From the NCBI GenBank assembly GCA_031281985.1, contig JAITEO010000058.1, positions 1-7,855 on the forward strand: a stretch of 7,855 nucleotides of DNA, given 5' to 3'. The stretch comes from Zoogloeaceae bacterium (GTDB lineage: Bacteria > Pseudomonadota > Gammaproteobacteria > Burkholderiales > Rhodocyclaceae). The position numbers were made by a program, and so were the translations under genes. The stretch's first letter is position 1. The number at the start of each line of letters is the position of its first letter. The notes under the pieces are model-generated. The model saw nothing but the letters and a program-made list of their open reading frames with translations. It did not search any database and was not told the origin of the DNA. Positions 1-4,924 of the stretch are shown here, piece after piece.

Positions 1-54
1 CGCAAGGCTTTCATGAAACAGTGTCTATCCGCAGACGCCCAAACCAAGGAATAG
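1..54 (+). CDS. C-terminal end of a PsiF-repeat family protein (partial)
   Basis: The window opens inside a plus-strand frame that ends at TAG 52-54. The 17 visible residues are RKAFMKQCLSADAQTKE. They resemble the end of the PsiF repeat, which in E. coli PsiF reads roughly DDRNKFMSACLKKAA: a basic/aromatic-Met stretch, one Cys, Leu, then a short polar tail. PsiF-type proteins are small, usually exported proteins named from phosphate-starvation induction in E. coli; their biochemical role is not known. The start, signal peptide and first repeat lie outside the window, so the call rests on a single short motif. The gene is convergent with rlmE, and 227 bp of repeat-rich DNA separates the two stops. 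I see no clear intrinsic terminator right after the stop. Confidence 0.55.
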   Translation, partial: RKAFMKQCLSADAQTKE

Positions 55-133
55 TCCTAGCGGACAGCGTCTTGCCTGTAGATGCCGGGGCAGCAAAAAG
101 CGCTCCCGGACTGCGCGACGCGCCAATCCATAT

Positions 134-192
134 CGTAGGGACGGCAACCTGCCGCCCGTTTGAATTGGAGTTCGGGCGGCACCGCCCCTACG
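134..192. repeat. Palindromic repeat with GTAGGG...CCCCTAC ends, copy 1
   Basis: The left arm CGTAGGGACGG (134-144) pairs with the right arm CCGCCCCTACG (182-192) with one mismatch. Inside it is a perfect 8-bp stem, GCCGCCCG (151-158) with CGGGCGGC (173-180), around a 14-nt AT-richer loop. The same terminal sequence recurs at 4086-4160 and 4863-4924. On the minus strand this copy contains GGGCGGCAGGTTGCC, found exactly in copy 3. No flanking target-site duplication is visible. It is most likely a dispersed non-coding palindrome of the REP/BIME or MITE type; which of these cannot be decided from one window. Confidence 0.75.
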
Positions 193-228
193 GATTCCTG
201 CTCCCTGACCACAAAGGCCGCGCCAGCA

Positions 229-277
229 CTCTGTCCTCTGTCCTCTGTCCTCTGTCTTCTGTCTCCTGCCTCCTCTG
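229..277. repeat. Tandem heptamer array (CTCTGTC)n downstream of rlmE
   Basis: Four exact CTCTGTC units (229-256) are followed by three degenerate ones: TTCTGTC, TCCTGCC and TCCTCTG (257-277). Read on the strand of rlmE the unit is CAGAGGA. The array starts 5 bp past the rlmE stop, with its degenerate side nearest the gene. Its unit is close to the CAGGTGA array at 4782-4835, and both can be written CAGNNGA. Such arrays change copy number by slippage. No coding use is apparent here. Confidence 0.85.
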
Positions 278-281
278 CAAC

Positions 282-905
282 TCAGTCCGTCTTTCGTTGT
301 CTGCCCAGCAGGTACACTTCGGCGCTGCGGTCGCGGGAAGCGGCGGGTTTGCGGGTGGCGACGTGGAGGAAGTGTTCGCGCATGGCATCGACGAAACGCG
401 CGTAGTCGCTACCCTGGAACACCTTGACCAGCAACGCGCCTTCCGGGCGCAGGTGGGTGACGGCAAATTCCAGCGCCAGTTCCGCCAGCGCCATGCCGCG
501 CGCCTGATCCGCCAGGGCTACGCCGGAAATGTTGGGCGCCATGTCGGATAGCGTCAGGTGCGGCCTTTGTCCCGCCAGCAGGGTTTCGAGTTGTCGCAGT
601 ACCGCGTCCTCACGAAAATCGCCCTGGATGAATTCCACGCCGCTCAAGCCTTGCATTTCCAGCAGGTCGAGGGCGATCACCCGGCCTTTCGGCCCCACCC
701 GGCGCGCCGCGACCTGCGACCAGCCGCCAGGCGCCGCGCCCAGGTCGACGACCATGTTGCCGGGACGCAGCAGTTTGTCTTTATCGTCGATTTCCATCAG
801 CTTGAAGGCCGCGCGCGAACGCCAGCCTTCCTTTTTGGCCAGTTGCACATACGGGTCGGTGACATGTTCGCGCATCCACGCCTTGCTGGTTCTCGTCCTG
901 CTCAT
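282..905 (-). CDS. rlmE: 23S rRNA (uridine-2552-2'-O)-methyltransferase RlmE (FtsJ/RrmJ)
   Basis: The protein has 207 residues, close to the 209 of E. coli RlmE. The family transfers methyl from S-adenosylmethionine to the 2'-OH of U2552 in the A-loop of 23S rRNA during late 50S maturation in the cytoplasm. Motif I for SAM binding, [10 protein letters not shown], is at residues 53-62. The K-D-K-E catalytic tetrad is complete: K35 (SRAAFKL), D121 (LSDMAPN), K161 (LLVKVFQG) and E196 (SAEVYLL). The N-terminus, rich in Arg, Ser and Lys with a [11 protein letters not shown] stretch, is typical. The start is the ATG at 905-903; no strong ribosome site is visible before it. It is divergent from yhbY across 34 bp, the arrangement known in other Proteobacteria. 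In many of these rlmE is followed by ftsH; here the next gene is the convergent psiF-like one. Confidence 0.97.
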   Translation of the reverse strand: MSRTRTSKAWMREHVTDPYVQLAKKEGWRSRAAFKLMEIDDKDKLLRPGNMVVDLGAAPGGWSQVAARRVGPKGRVIALDLLEMQGLSGVEFIQGDFREDAVLRQLETLLAGQRPHLTLSDMAPNISGVALADQARGMALAELALEFAVTHLRPEGALLVKVFQGSDYARFVDAMREHFLHVATRKPAASRDRSAEVYLLGRQRKTD

Positions 906-939
906 CCGTTAGAATCTCGCATCTTTTCCAAGGTTTGCC
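906..939. promoter_or_regulatory. Divergent rlmE/yhbY promoter and leader region
   Basis: Only 34 bp separate the two start codons, so both promoters must overlap this spacer or the opposite gene. TAGAAT at 910-915 is a fair -10 box for yhbY, but no good -35 stands 16-18 bp upstream. AAGG at 930-933 is a plausible yhbY ribosome site, 6 nt before its ATG. For rlmE no clear boxes are seen. The shared spacer suggests linked expression of two ribosome-assembly genes; this is inference. Confidence 0.35.
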
Positions 940-1284
940 ATGTTAACCCTTTCCTCCGAACAACGCCGCCAGTTGCGCGCCCAGGCGCATTCCCTGAATC
1001 CAGTGGTCGCCATCGCCCAGGCGGGACTTTCCGCCGCCGTGCTAAAGGAAATCGAAGTTTGCCTGAAGGCGCACGCCCTGATCAAAGTCCGCGTCTACAA
1101 CGACGACCGCGCCGTGCGGGAAGGCTATCTGCAAAGCATCTGCGAAACCCTCTCCGCCGCGCCCGTGCAGCATATCGGCAAACTGCTAATCCTCTGGCGT
1201 CCGCGCCCGGAACCGAAAGTGCGCGCCCCAAAACCCGTCACCAAGACCAGACGACGCGCCAGACAAGGAAGCGTCAAAAAATAA
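940..1284 (+). CDS. yhbY: YhbY-family CRM-domain RNA-binding protein, ribosome assembly factor
   Basis: A 114-residue protein made almost entirely of one CRM (YhbY) domain, residues about 2-87. Family marks seen: LSSEQRRQLRAQAHSL at the start, the loop region VVAIAQAGLS (22-31, in place of the usual V.IG..GLT), KEIEVCLKAHALIKVRV (36-52) and HIGKLLILWRPRPE (78-91). Known members associate with pre-50S particles and bind rRNA. The last 25 residues are a Lys/Arg/Pro-rich tail, longer than in the 97-residue E. coli protein and likely to add RNA affinity. The GxxG loop is weak here because Ala and Gln replace the Gly-Lys positions. The ATG at 940 has AAGG upstream. The gene ends at TAA 1282-1284, right before a run of eight C. 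It is divergent from rlmE, whose product also acts on the 50S subunit. Confidence 0.95.
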   Translation: MLTLSSEQRRQLRAQAHSLNPVVAIAQAGLSAAVLKEIEVCLKAHALIKVRVYNDDRAVREGYLQSICETLSAAPVQHIGKLLILWRPRPEPKVRAPKPVTKTRRRARQGSVKK

Positions 1285-1611
1285 CCCCCCCCGCTTGCGG
1301 GGCGGCCGAAGGCCAGGAGAGGGCATCGTTCCTTGCGGCACGTAGCGCCCTTGCAGGCTGTGCAACTTTCCCGGAAGCCCTGATAAACGCGCCGTGTCGC
1401 CCCCAGGGTAATCGCATGAATGCCATTGGGTTTGCGGGCGATGGGATGAAGCTGCCGTATGGTGTAGGCGAAAGCGCCGGTTTGTCTGCCTCCCCCTGAC
1501 AAGGATTGGGGGAGAGGGAACGGCAAGCGGTGGCGCTTCGTTGGCTTCCTCCGCTTTGGATTGCACCCGGCTGGTCTGGCGTAGCCAGATGCGGCAAAGC
1601 CCTTGTAGGCT

Positions 1612-1645
1612 GCGAGGCCGCACAAAAAGTGGGGCCTCGCTTTTT
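1612..1645 (+). terminator. Intrinsic terminator upstream of cysD
   Basis: GCGAGGCC (1612-1619) pairs perfectly with GGCCTCGC (1633-1640). After a G/G mismatch the stem continues as CAC/GTG around an AAAAA loop. Five T follow (1641-1645). This is a strong rho-independent terminator reading rightward. It is 328 bp beyond yhbY, so it ends either a long yhbY transcript or an unrecognised short transcript, and it insulates cysD. CAAAAAG (1623-1629) and CTTTTTG (1640-1646) offer a competing pairing, similar in sequence to the first stem of the terminator modules after cysN and the patatin gene. Confidence 0.75.
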
Positions 1646-1681
1646 GACGAACGCCACTTATGTCCGCAAAGCATATAAAGA

Positions 1682-1722
1682 TATAAAACAATTCTTATAA
1701 GGCATTGGTCGCCTTGTAGAAT
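1682..1722 (+). promoter_or_regulatory. Candidate cysDN promoter with AT-rich palindromic operator
   Basis: An AT-rich stretch stands out against GC-rich surroundings. TATAA (1682-1686) and TTATA (1695-1699) form an inverted repeat with an 8-bp spacer. TAGAAT (1717-1722) is a good -10 box. The hexamer 16-17 bp upstream is poor (TTATAA or CTTATA), as expected for an activator-dependent promoter. In Proteobacteria sulfate-assimilation genes are activated by the LysR-type CysB or Cbl, which bind AT-rich sites near -35; assigning this site to CysB is inference. The leader is about 22 nt, with only a weak GGA (1741-1743) before the cysD ATG. Confidence 0.45.
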
Positions 1723-1750
1723 CGGGGAATTCCTTTTTTCGGATACGCTC

Positions 1751-2662
1751 ATGCCGGTTTCGCACGCCATTCTTTCCCATCTCGACGCCCTGGAGGCCGA
1801 GGCGATTCATATCATGCGCGAGGTTGCCGGGCAGTGCGCCAATCCGGCGCTGCTGTTTTCCGGCGGCAAGGATTCCGTCTGCATGTTGCGGGTGGCGGAA
1901 AAAGCCTTTCGTCCGGGGCGTTTTCCCTTTCCGCTGTTGCATATCGACACGGGGCACAATTACCCGGAAGTCATCCAGTTTCGTGACGCGCGCGCCGCCG
2001 AACTGGGGGAGCGGCTGATTGTGCGTTCGGTGGAGGATTCCATGCGGCGCGGCTCGGTGGTGTTGAAGCACGCACAGGAATCGCGCAACAAGCATCAGTC
2101 GGTGACGCTCCTGGAAGCCATCGAGGAATTCGGCTTTGATTGCTGTATCGGCGGCGCGCGCCGGGATGAGGAAAAAGCGCGCGCCAAGGAGCGCATCATG
2201 AGTTTTCGTGACGAATTCGGCCAGTGGGACCCGAAGAACCAGCGCCCGGAACTATGGGATCTGTACAACGCCCGCGTGCACAAGGGCGAGAATATCCGCG
2301 CGTTTCCCATCTCCAACTGGACGGAACTCGATGTCTGGCAATACATCGCGCGCGAGCGTCTGGCGTTGCCGAGCATCTATTACGCGCATTTGCGCCCGAT
2401 CGTGCGGCGTCAGGGGGCGATTGTGCCGATAACCGATCTCACGCCCGCCCGGCCTGGCGAGGTCATCGAGGAAGTCCGGGTGCGGTTTCGCACCGTGGGC
2501 GACATCACCTGCACCGCGCCGGTACTTTCCACGGCGGCCAGCATCGAGGAAATCCTCGCGGAAACCGCCACCACCACCATCACCGAACGCGGCGCAACCC
2601 GCCTGGACGACCAGACCTCGGAAGCCTCGATGGAACAACGCAAGAAGGAAGGGTACTTTTAA
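1751..2662 (+). CDS. cysD: Sulfate adenylyltransferase subunit 2 (ATP sulfurylase, CysD)
   Basis: 303 residues, against 302 in E. coli. CysD is the catalytic ATP-pyrophosphatase subunit that makes adenosine 5'-phosphosulfate from ATP and sulfate, with CysN supplying GTP energy. The PP-loop SGGKDS is at 37-42 within LLFSGGKDSVCML. HIDTGHNYPEVIQFRD (64-79), GGARRDEE (134-141) and FPISNWTELDVWQYIARE (185-202) are diagnostic of the family. The C-terminal signature with RFRTVGDITCT and TERGATRLDDQTSEASMEQRKKEGYF is complete. The protein looks fully functional. The ATG at 1751 is placed right for the PP-loop position; the ribosome site is weak. Its stop TAA directly abuts the cysN ATG, and AAGGAAGGG (2644-2652) at its end serves cysN, so the two are translationally linked. 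cysH, cysI, cysG and cysC are not in the window. Confidence 0.98.
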   Translation: MPVSHAILSHLDALEAEAIHIMREVAGQCANPALLFSGGKDSVCMLRVAEKAFRPGRFPFPLLHIDTGHNYPEVIQFRDARAAELGERLIVRSVEDSMRRGSVVLKHAQESRNKHQSVTLLEAIEEFGFDCCIGGARRDEEKARAKERIMSFRDEFGQWDPKNQRPELWDLYNARVHKGENIRAFPISNWTELDVWQYIARERLALPSIYYAHLRPIVRRQGAIVPITDLTPARPGEVIEEVRVRFRTVGDITCTAPVLSTAASIEEILAETATTTITERGATRLDDQTSEASMEQRKKEGYF

Positions 2663-3969
2663 ATGCCTCCCGTCTCCCCGATGATCGCGCAGGAAAAAAC
2701 CGCCGCGCCCGTAACGCCCGTAATCGATCGCGGCCTGTTGCGCTTTCTCACCTGCGGCAGCGTCGATGACGGCAAGAGCACCCTGATCGGGCGCTTGCTG
2801 TACGACACCCGCGCCATTCTTGCCGACACGCTTTCCGCCATCGAAAAGACCTCGCAAAAGCGCGGACTGGATTCGATGGATCTGTCGCTCCTGACCGACG
2901 GACTGCAAGCCGAGCGCGAGCAGGGCATCACCATCGACGTGGCCTATCGCTATTTTTCCACCGGCACGCGCAAATACATCATCGCCGACGCGCCGGGGCA
3001 CGAGCAATATACGCGCAACATGGTCACGGCGGCCTCCACCGCCGACCTTGCCGTTATTTTGGTAGACGCCAGAAAGGGCGTGCTCACCCAGACGCGGCGG
3101 CATTCGATCATCGCGCACCTGCTGGGCATCCCGCATCTCGTCGTCGCCATCAACAAGATGGATCTGGTCGATTATTCGCAGGAGGTTTTTGCCAACATCA
3201 TGGCCGATTACCTTGCCTTCGCCCAGAAGCGCGACATCGACGACGTGCATTTCATTCCCATTTCCGCCCTGGAGGGCGACATGGTGGTCGAGCGCGGCGA
3301 AAAACTCGGCTGGTATCGGGGGCCGACGCTCATCGAAATCCTGGAGGCCGCGCCGCTGGCGCACAGCGAGCATGCCGAGCCGCTACGTTTCCCCGTGCAA
3401 TACGTCTGCCGCCCGCAAGCCTCCGCCGACCCAAAACTGCACGATTACCGGGGCTTCATGGGGCAGGTGGAATCCGGCGCCATTCAGGCGGGCGATGCGG
3501 TCGTGGTCTTGCCCTCCGCCCAGAAAACCCGCGTCCGCGCCGTGCATCTCGGCGGCAGGGACATTGGGAAGGCCATTGCCGGGCAATCCGTCACCCTGTT
3601 GCTGGACGACGAAATCGACATTTCGCGCGGCGACATGTTCGTCGCGCCCGATGCCGTGCCCGCCGCGCAAAGACAGTTGCCGGCCATACTCTGCTGGCTT
3701 GCGGAAACGCCGCTGGATACCGCCCGCAATTACCTGATCCGACACACCACGCGCGAAGTCAAGGCCAGGCTCGCCCACATCGTGCATCGGCTGGACGTGA
3801 ACACCCTGGAACGCCTGCCCGCCGAAAGACTCGCCATGAACGACATCGCGCGCGTGGAATTCAAGCTCGCCCAACCCATCTTCACCGACCCCTACGCGCA
3901 AAACCGCAACACCGGCGCGTTCATCGTGATCGACCCCAACAAAAAGCACTGGCGCTGGACGACGACTAA
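2663..3969 (+). CDS. cysN: Sulfate adenylyltransferase subunit 1 (GTPase CysN), 3' end frameshifted
   Basis: EF-Tu-like GTPase subunit of ATP sulfurylase. GTP hydrolysis by CysN drives adenosine phosphosulfate synthesis by CysD. Motifs: G1 GSVDDGKST (32-40), switch region EREQGITIDVAYRYF (84-98), G3 DAPGHEQY (109-116), G4 NKMD (164-167), G5 SAL (201-203); beta-barrel domains follow to about residue 427. There is no CysC kinase fusion. Similarity ends at FIVIDPNKK. In the original frame no stop occurs until 4795, giving a nominal 710 residues whose last 280 read through a terminator, a repeat and the next gene out of frame. A one-base change in the A5 run at 3941-3945 fixes this. An extra A gives KALALDDD and TAA at 3967-3969, the end used here. 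One A fewer gives STGAGRR, resembling the usual TVGAG ending, and TAG at 4005-4007. Activity is probably kept, since all GTPase motifs are intact. Confidence 0.9.
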
Positions 3970-3974
3970 AACGT

Positions 3975-4049
3975 CAAAAAGTGAAAAACCACTTTTTGCC
4001 GGGTTAGTCAGCAAAAAAGGGCAAGCGGAGCTTGCCCTTTTTTGGGTAA
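3975..4049 (+). terminator. Terminator module after cysN, copy 1 of a dispersed pair
   Basis: Two hairpins in tandem. The first pairs CAAAAAGTG (3975-3983) with CACTTTTTG (3990-3998). The second has AAAAAAGGGCAAGC (4013-4026), loop GGA, and GCTTGCCCTTTTTT (4030-4043): a 14-bp perfect stem ending in T6, a classic intrinsic terminator that, through its A6 tract, would work in both directions. The 61 bp from 3989 to 4049 match 7795-7855 at 56 positions. The module follows the out-of-frame TAA at 3967-3969 by 5 bp, just as copy 2 follows the patatin stop by 4 bp. Confidence 0.9.
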
Positions 4050-4085
4050 AGGCAACGCGAAACCAGTGCGGACTGTGGGGTTATC

Positions 4086-4160
4086 GTAGGGGCGCGCTGC
4101 GCGCGCCCGTTGGCCGTCACGCGGCGGGATGGGTTACGGGCGCACGCAGTGCGCCCCTAC
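4086..4160. repeat. Palindromic repeat with GTAGGGGCGC...GCGCCCCTAC ends, copy 2
   Basis: Perfect 10-bp terminal arms, 4086-4095 and 4151-4160. Each end can also fold on itself: GGCGCGC-TGC-GCGCGCC (4091-4107) on the left and GGGCGCAC-GCA-GTGCGCCC (4138-4156) on the right, so a long cruciform and a pair of short hairpins compete. About 30 bp in the middle are unpaired. This copy lies between two genes in the same direction, 36 bp past the cysN terminator module and 111 bp before the glycosylase start. No target-site duplication and no heptamer array is next to it, unlike copies 1 and 3. The arms match the other copies except that they end in GCGC rather than GCGG. Confidence 0.8.
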
Positions 4161-4271
4161 AAGAACCGTGCAGACCGCGCGGGTTTTGCGTTGGGTTTTC
4201 ATGGGTTGAAGCCAGGCTTTGCCTGGGTTCAAATCCCAGGATAAACCGGAACAAGGCCGAAGGCCGCGCAC

Positions 4272-4802
4272 ATGACGCGCCACACCAATCCCTCCGAGCG
4301 GCTTTCCGGTCTTCCTCCGGTGCAGGACGCCGCTATTCGCGTCCTGATGTTGGGCAGCTTTCCTTCGCCCGCCTCGCTGGCCGCGCGGCAATACTATGGT
4401 CATCCGCAGAATCAGTTCTGGCGGCTCATGGGCGCGGTTCTCGATGTGCCGCTACCGGCGCTGACCTACCCGGAACGCATCGAGCATCTGTTGCGTCACG
4501 GCATCGGCATCTGGGACGTATACCAGAGCTGCACCCGTCCCGGCGCGCTGGATGCGGATATCCGCGCCGGAAAGAGGAACGATTTTCCCGCGCTGCTGCA
4601 ACAGACGCCGCTCCTTGCCCATCTCTGCTTCAACGGCAAGACCGCCGGAAAATTCGCGCCGCGCCTCGTTGCGCTTGCCGCCGCCGCCGGACGCGAGGTA
4701 ACGTCCCATGTCCTCCCTTCCTCCAGCCCCGCCTATACCCTGCCTTTCGCGCAAAAACTCGAACGCTGGCGGGCAGGGGTTCAGGTGACAGGTGACAGGT
4801 GA
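4272..4802 (+). CDS. DNA-deoxyinosine (hypoxanthine-DNA) glycosylase, UDG superfamily family 6
   Basis: 176 residues. The family removes hypoxanthine formed by adenine deamination in DNA and so starts base-excision repair. Motif I, LGSFPSPASLAARQYYGHPQNQFW, spans 27-50, with the conserved Asn at 47; the classical form is GSMPG...YYAHPRNxFW, so FPS replaces MPG. GIWDVYQSCTRPGALDADI (79-97) and the C-terminal LPSSSPAYTL (148-157) complete the family pattern. The start has GAAGG (4259-4263) 8 nt upstream; that site is half of a GGCC-GAA-GGCC hairpin that could mask it. The frame is nested inside the run-on of the cysN frame, yet its clear motifs show this is the real gene. The last residues, VQVTGDR and stop, are written by the CAGGTGA heptamer array, so the native C-terminus has been replaced or trimmed after ERWRAG. 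It is convergent with gpmI. Confidence 0.9.
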   Translation: MTRHTNPSERLSGLPPVQDAAIRVLMLGSFPSPASLAARQYYGHPQNQFWRLMGAVLDVPLPALTYPERIEHLLRHGIGIWDVYQSCTRPGALDADIRAGKRNDFPALLQQTPLLAHLCFNGKTAGKFAPRLVALAAAAGREVTSHVLPSSSPAYTLPFAQKLERWRAGVQVTGDR

Positions 4803-4835
4803 CAGGTGACAGGAAACAGGAGACGGAGAACGGAG
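4782..4835. repeat. Tandem heptamer array (CAGGTGA)n over the glycosylase 3' end
   Basis: Four exact CAGGTGA units (4782-4809) are followed by CAGGAAA, CAGGAGA, CGGAGAA and a partial CGGAG (4810-4835). The first three units lie in the glycosylase gene and the third contains its TGA stop (4800-4802). Because 7 is not a multiple of 3, gain or loss of a unit upstream of the stop shifts frame, but TGA recurs in every unit. The unit resembles the CAGAGGA array next to rlmE at 229-277. Confidence 0.9.
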
Positions 4836-4862
4836 GGCTTGCCTTGTAACTGGCTCGTTCGC

Positions 4863-4924
4863 GTAGGGGCGGCAGGTTGCCTTTGCAGGCCGCAAGCCTT
4901 TGCAGACTGCAAGGCCGCCCCTAC
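4863..4924. repeat. Palindromic repeat with GTAGGGGCGGC...GCCGCCCCTAC ends, copy 3
   Basis: Perfect 11-bp terminal arms, 4863-4873 and 4914-4924. The interior carries a direct repeat GCCTTTGCAG (from 4879 and 4896) and an inverted pair GCCTTTGCAG/CTGCAAGGC with one bulge (4896-4915). The left part, GGGCGGCAGGTTGCC, is identical to a minus-strand stretch of copy 1. Part of the interior resembles 1600-1621 upstream of cysD. The right arm overlaps the end of gpmI: the CTA at 4921-4923 is its TAG stop on the minus strand. The element lies between two convergent genes and, as a long hairpin, could slow or stop transcription from both sides. Confidence 0.85.

Larger units (their letters stand above)
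1285..1750. other. Non-coding region between yhbY and cysD, rich in small inverted repeats
   Basis: 466 bp with no convincing gene. Open frames here lack ribosome sites, have no recognisable motif, and overlap each other on both strands. Visible structures, left to right: a C8 run leading into hairpin CCCCG-CTTG-CGGGG (1289-1302); GGCC-GAA-GGCC (1304-1314); a 7-bp inverted repeat CTCCCCC/GGGGGAG (1490-1514); TCTGGC-GTA-GCCAGA (1575-1589); and the terminator hairpin at 1612-1645. CCCTTGTAGGCTGCGAGG and the next four bases (1600-1621) match 18 of 22 positions of 4897-4918 inside palindrome copy 3, with only transitions. A related GCCCTTGCAGGCTGTG occurs near 1347. The region looks like decayed dispersed repeats; a small RNA ending at the terminator is possible but unproven. 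Confidence 0.6.

Noticed and set aside
1..14. Possible minus-strand gene start (MKAL...) leaving the left edge
   Set aside because: Only four codons are visible and there is no good ribosome site, while the same bases are explained by the PsiF-like C-terminus on the plus strand.
229..277. CRISPR-like repetition
   Set aside because: The units are contiguous 7-mers with no spacers, and no cas genes are present.
1125..1770. Several minus-strand frames between yhbY and cysD
   Set aside because: They overlap each other in different frames, cross the terminator hairpin and the cysD promoter, and have no ribosome sites or family motifs.
2252..3373. Long minus-strand open frame over cysD/cysN
   Set aside because: Antisense shadow in GC-rich coding DNA; it contains no recognised motif, while the plus strand encodes two clear enzymes.
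3938..3969. Programmed -1 frameshift at C AAA AAG in cysN
   Set aside because: The heptamer is not the canonical A AAA AAG and P-site pairing would be poor. No strong stimulatory structure is placed right after it, and the gain would be only eight residues. A simple indel is likelier.
4081..4165. Transposon insertion with target-site duplication around the GTAGGGG palindromes
   Set aside because: No matching flanking duplication is visible at any of the three copies and no transposase is in the window. A MITE origin stays possible but unsupported.
4221..4240. tRNA T-arm look-alike (CTGGG-TTCAAAT-CCCAG)
   Set aside because: The stem and loop fit a T-arm, but no acceptor stem, anticodon arm or D-arm can be placed around it. 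The neighbouring CCAGGC-TTT-GCCTGG hairpin shows this is a small repeat of CCAGG/CCTGG blocks. A tRNA remnant cannot be excluded.
3970..4795. A 280-residue C-terminal extension or fusion on CysN
   Set aside because: The added sequence translates a terminator, a palindromic repeat and the glycosylase gene out of frame. It shows no domain, and the overlapping frame carries clear glycosylase motifs.
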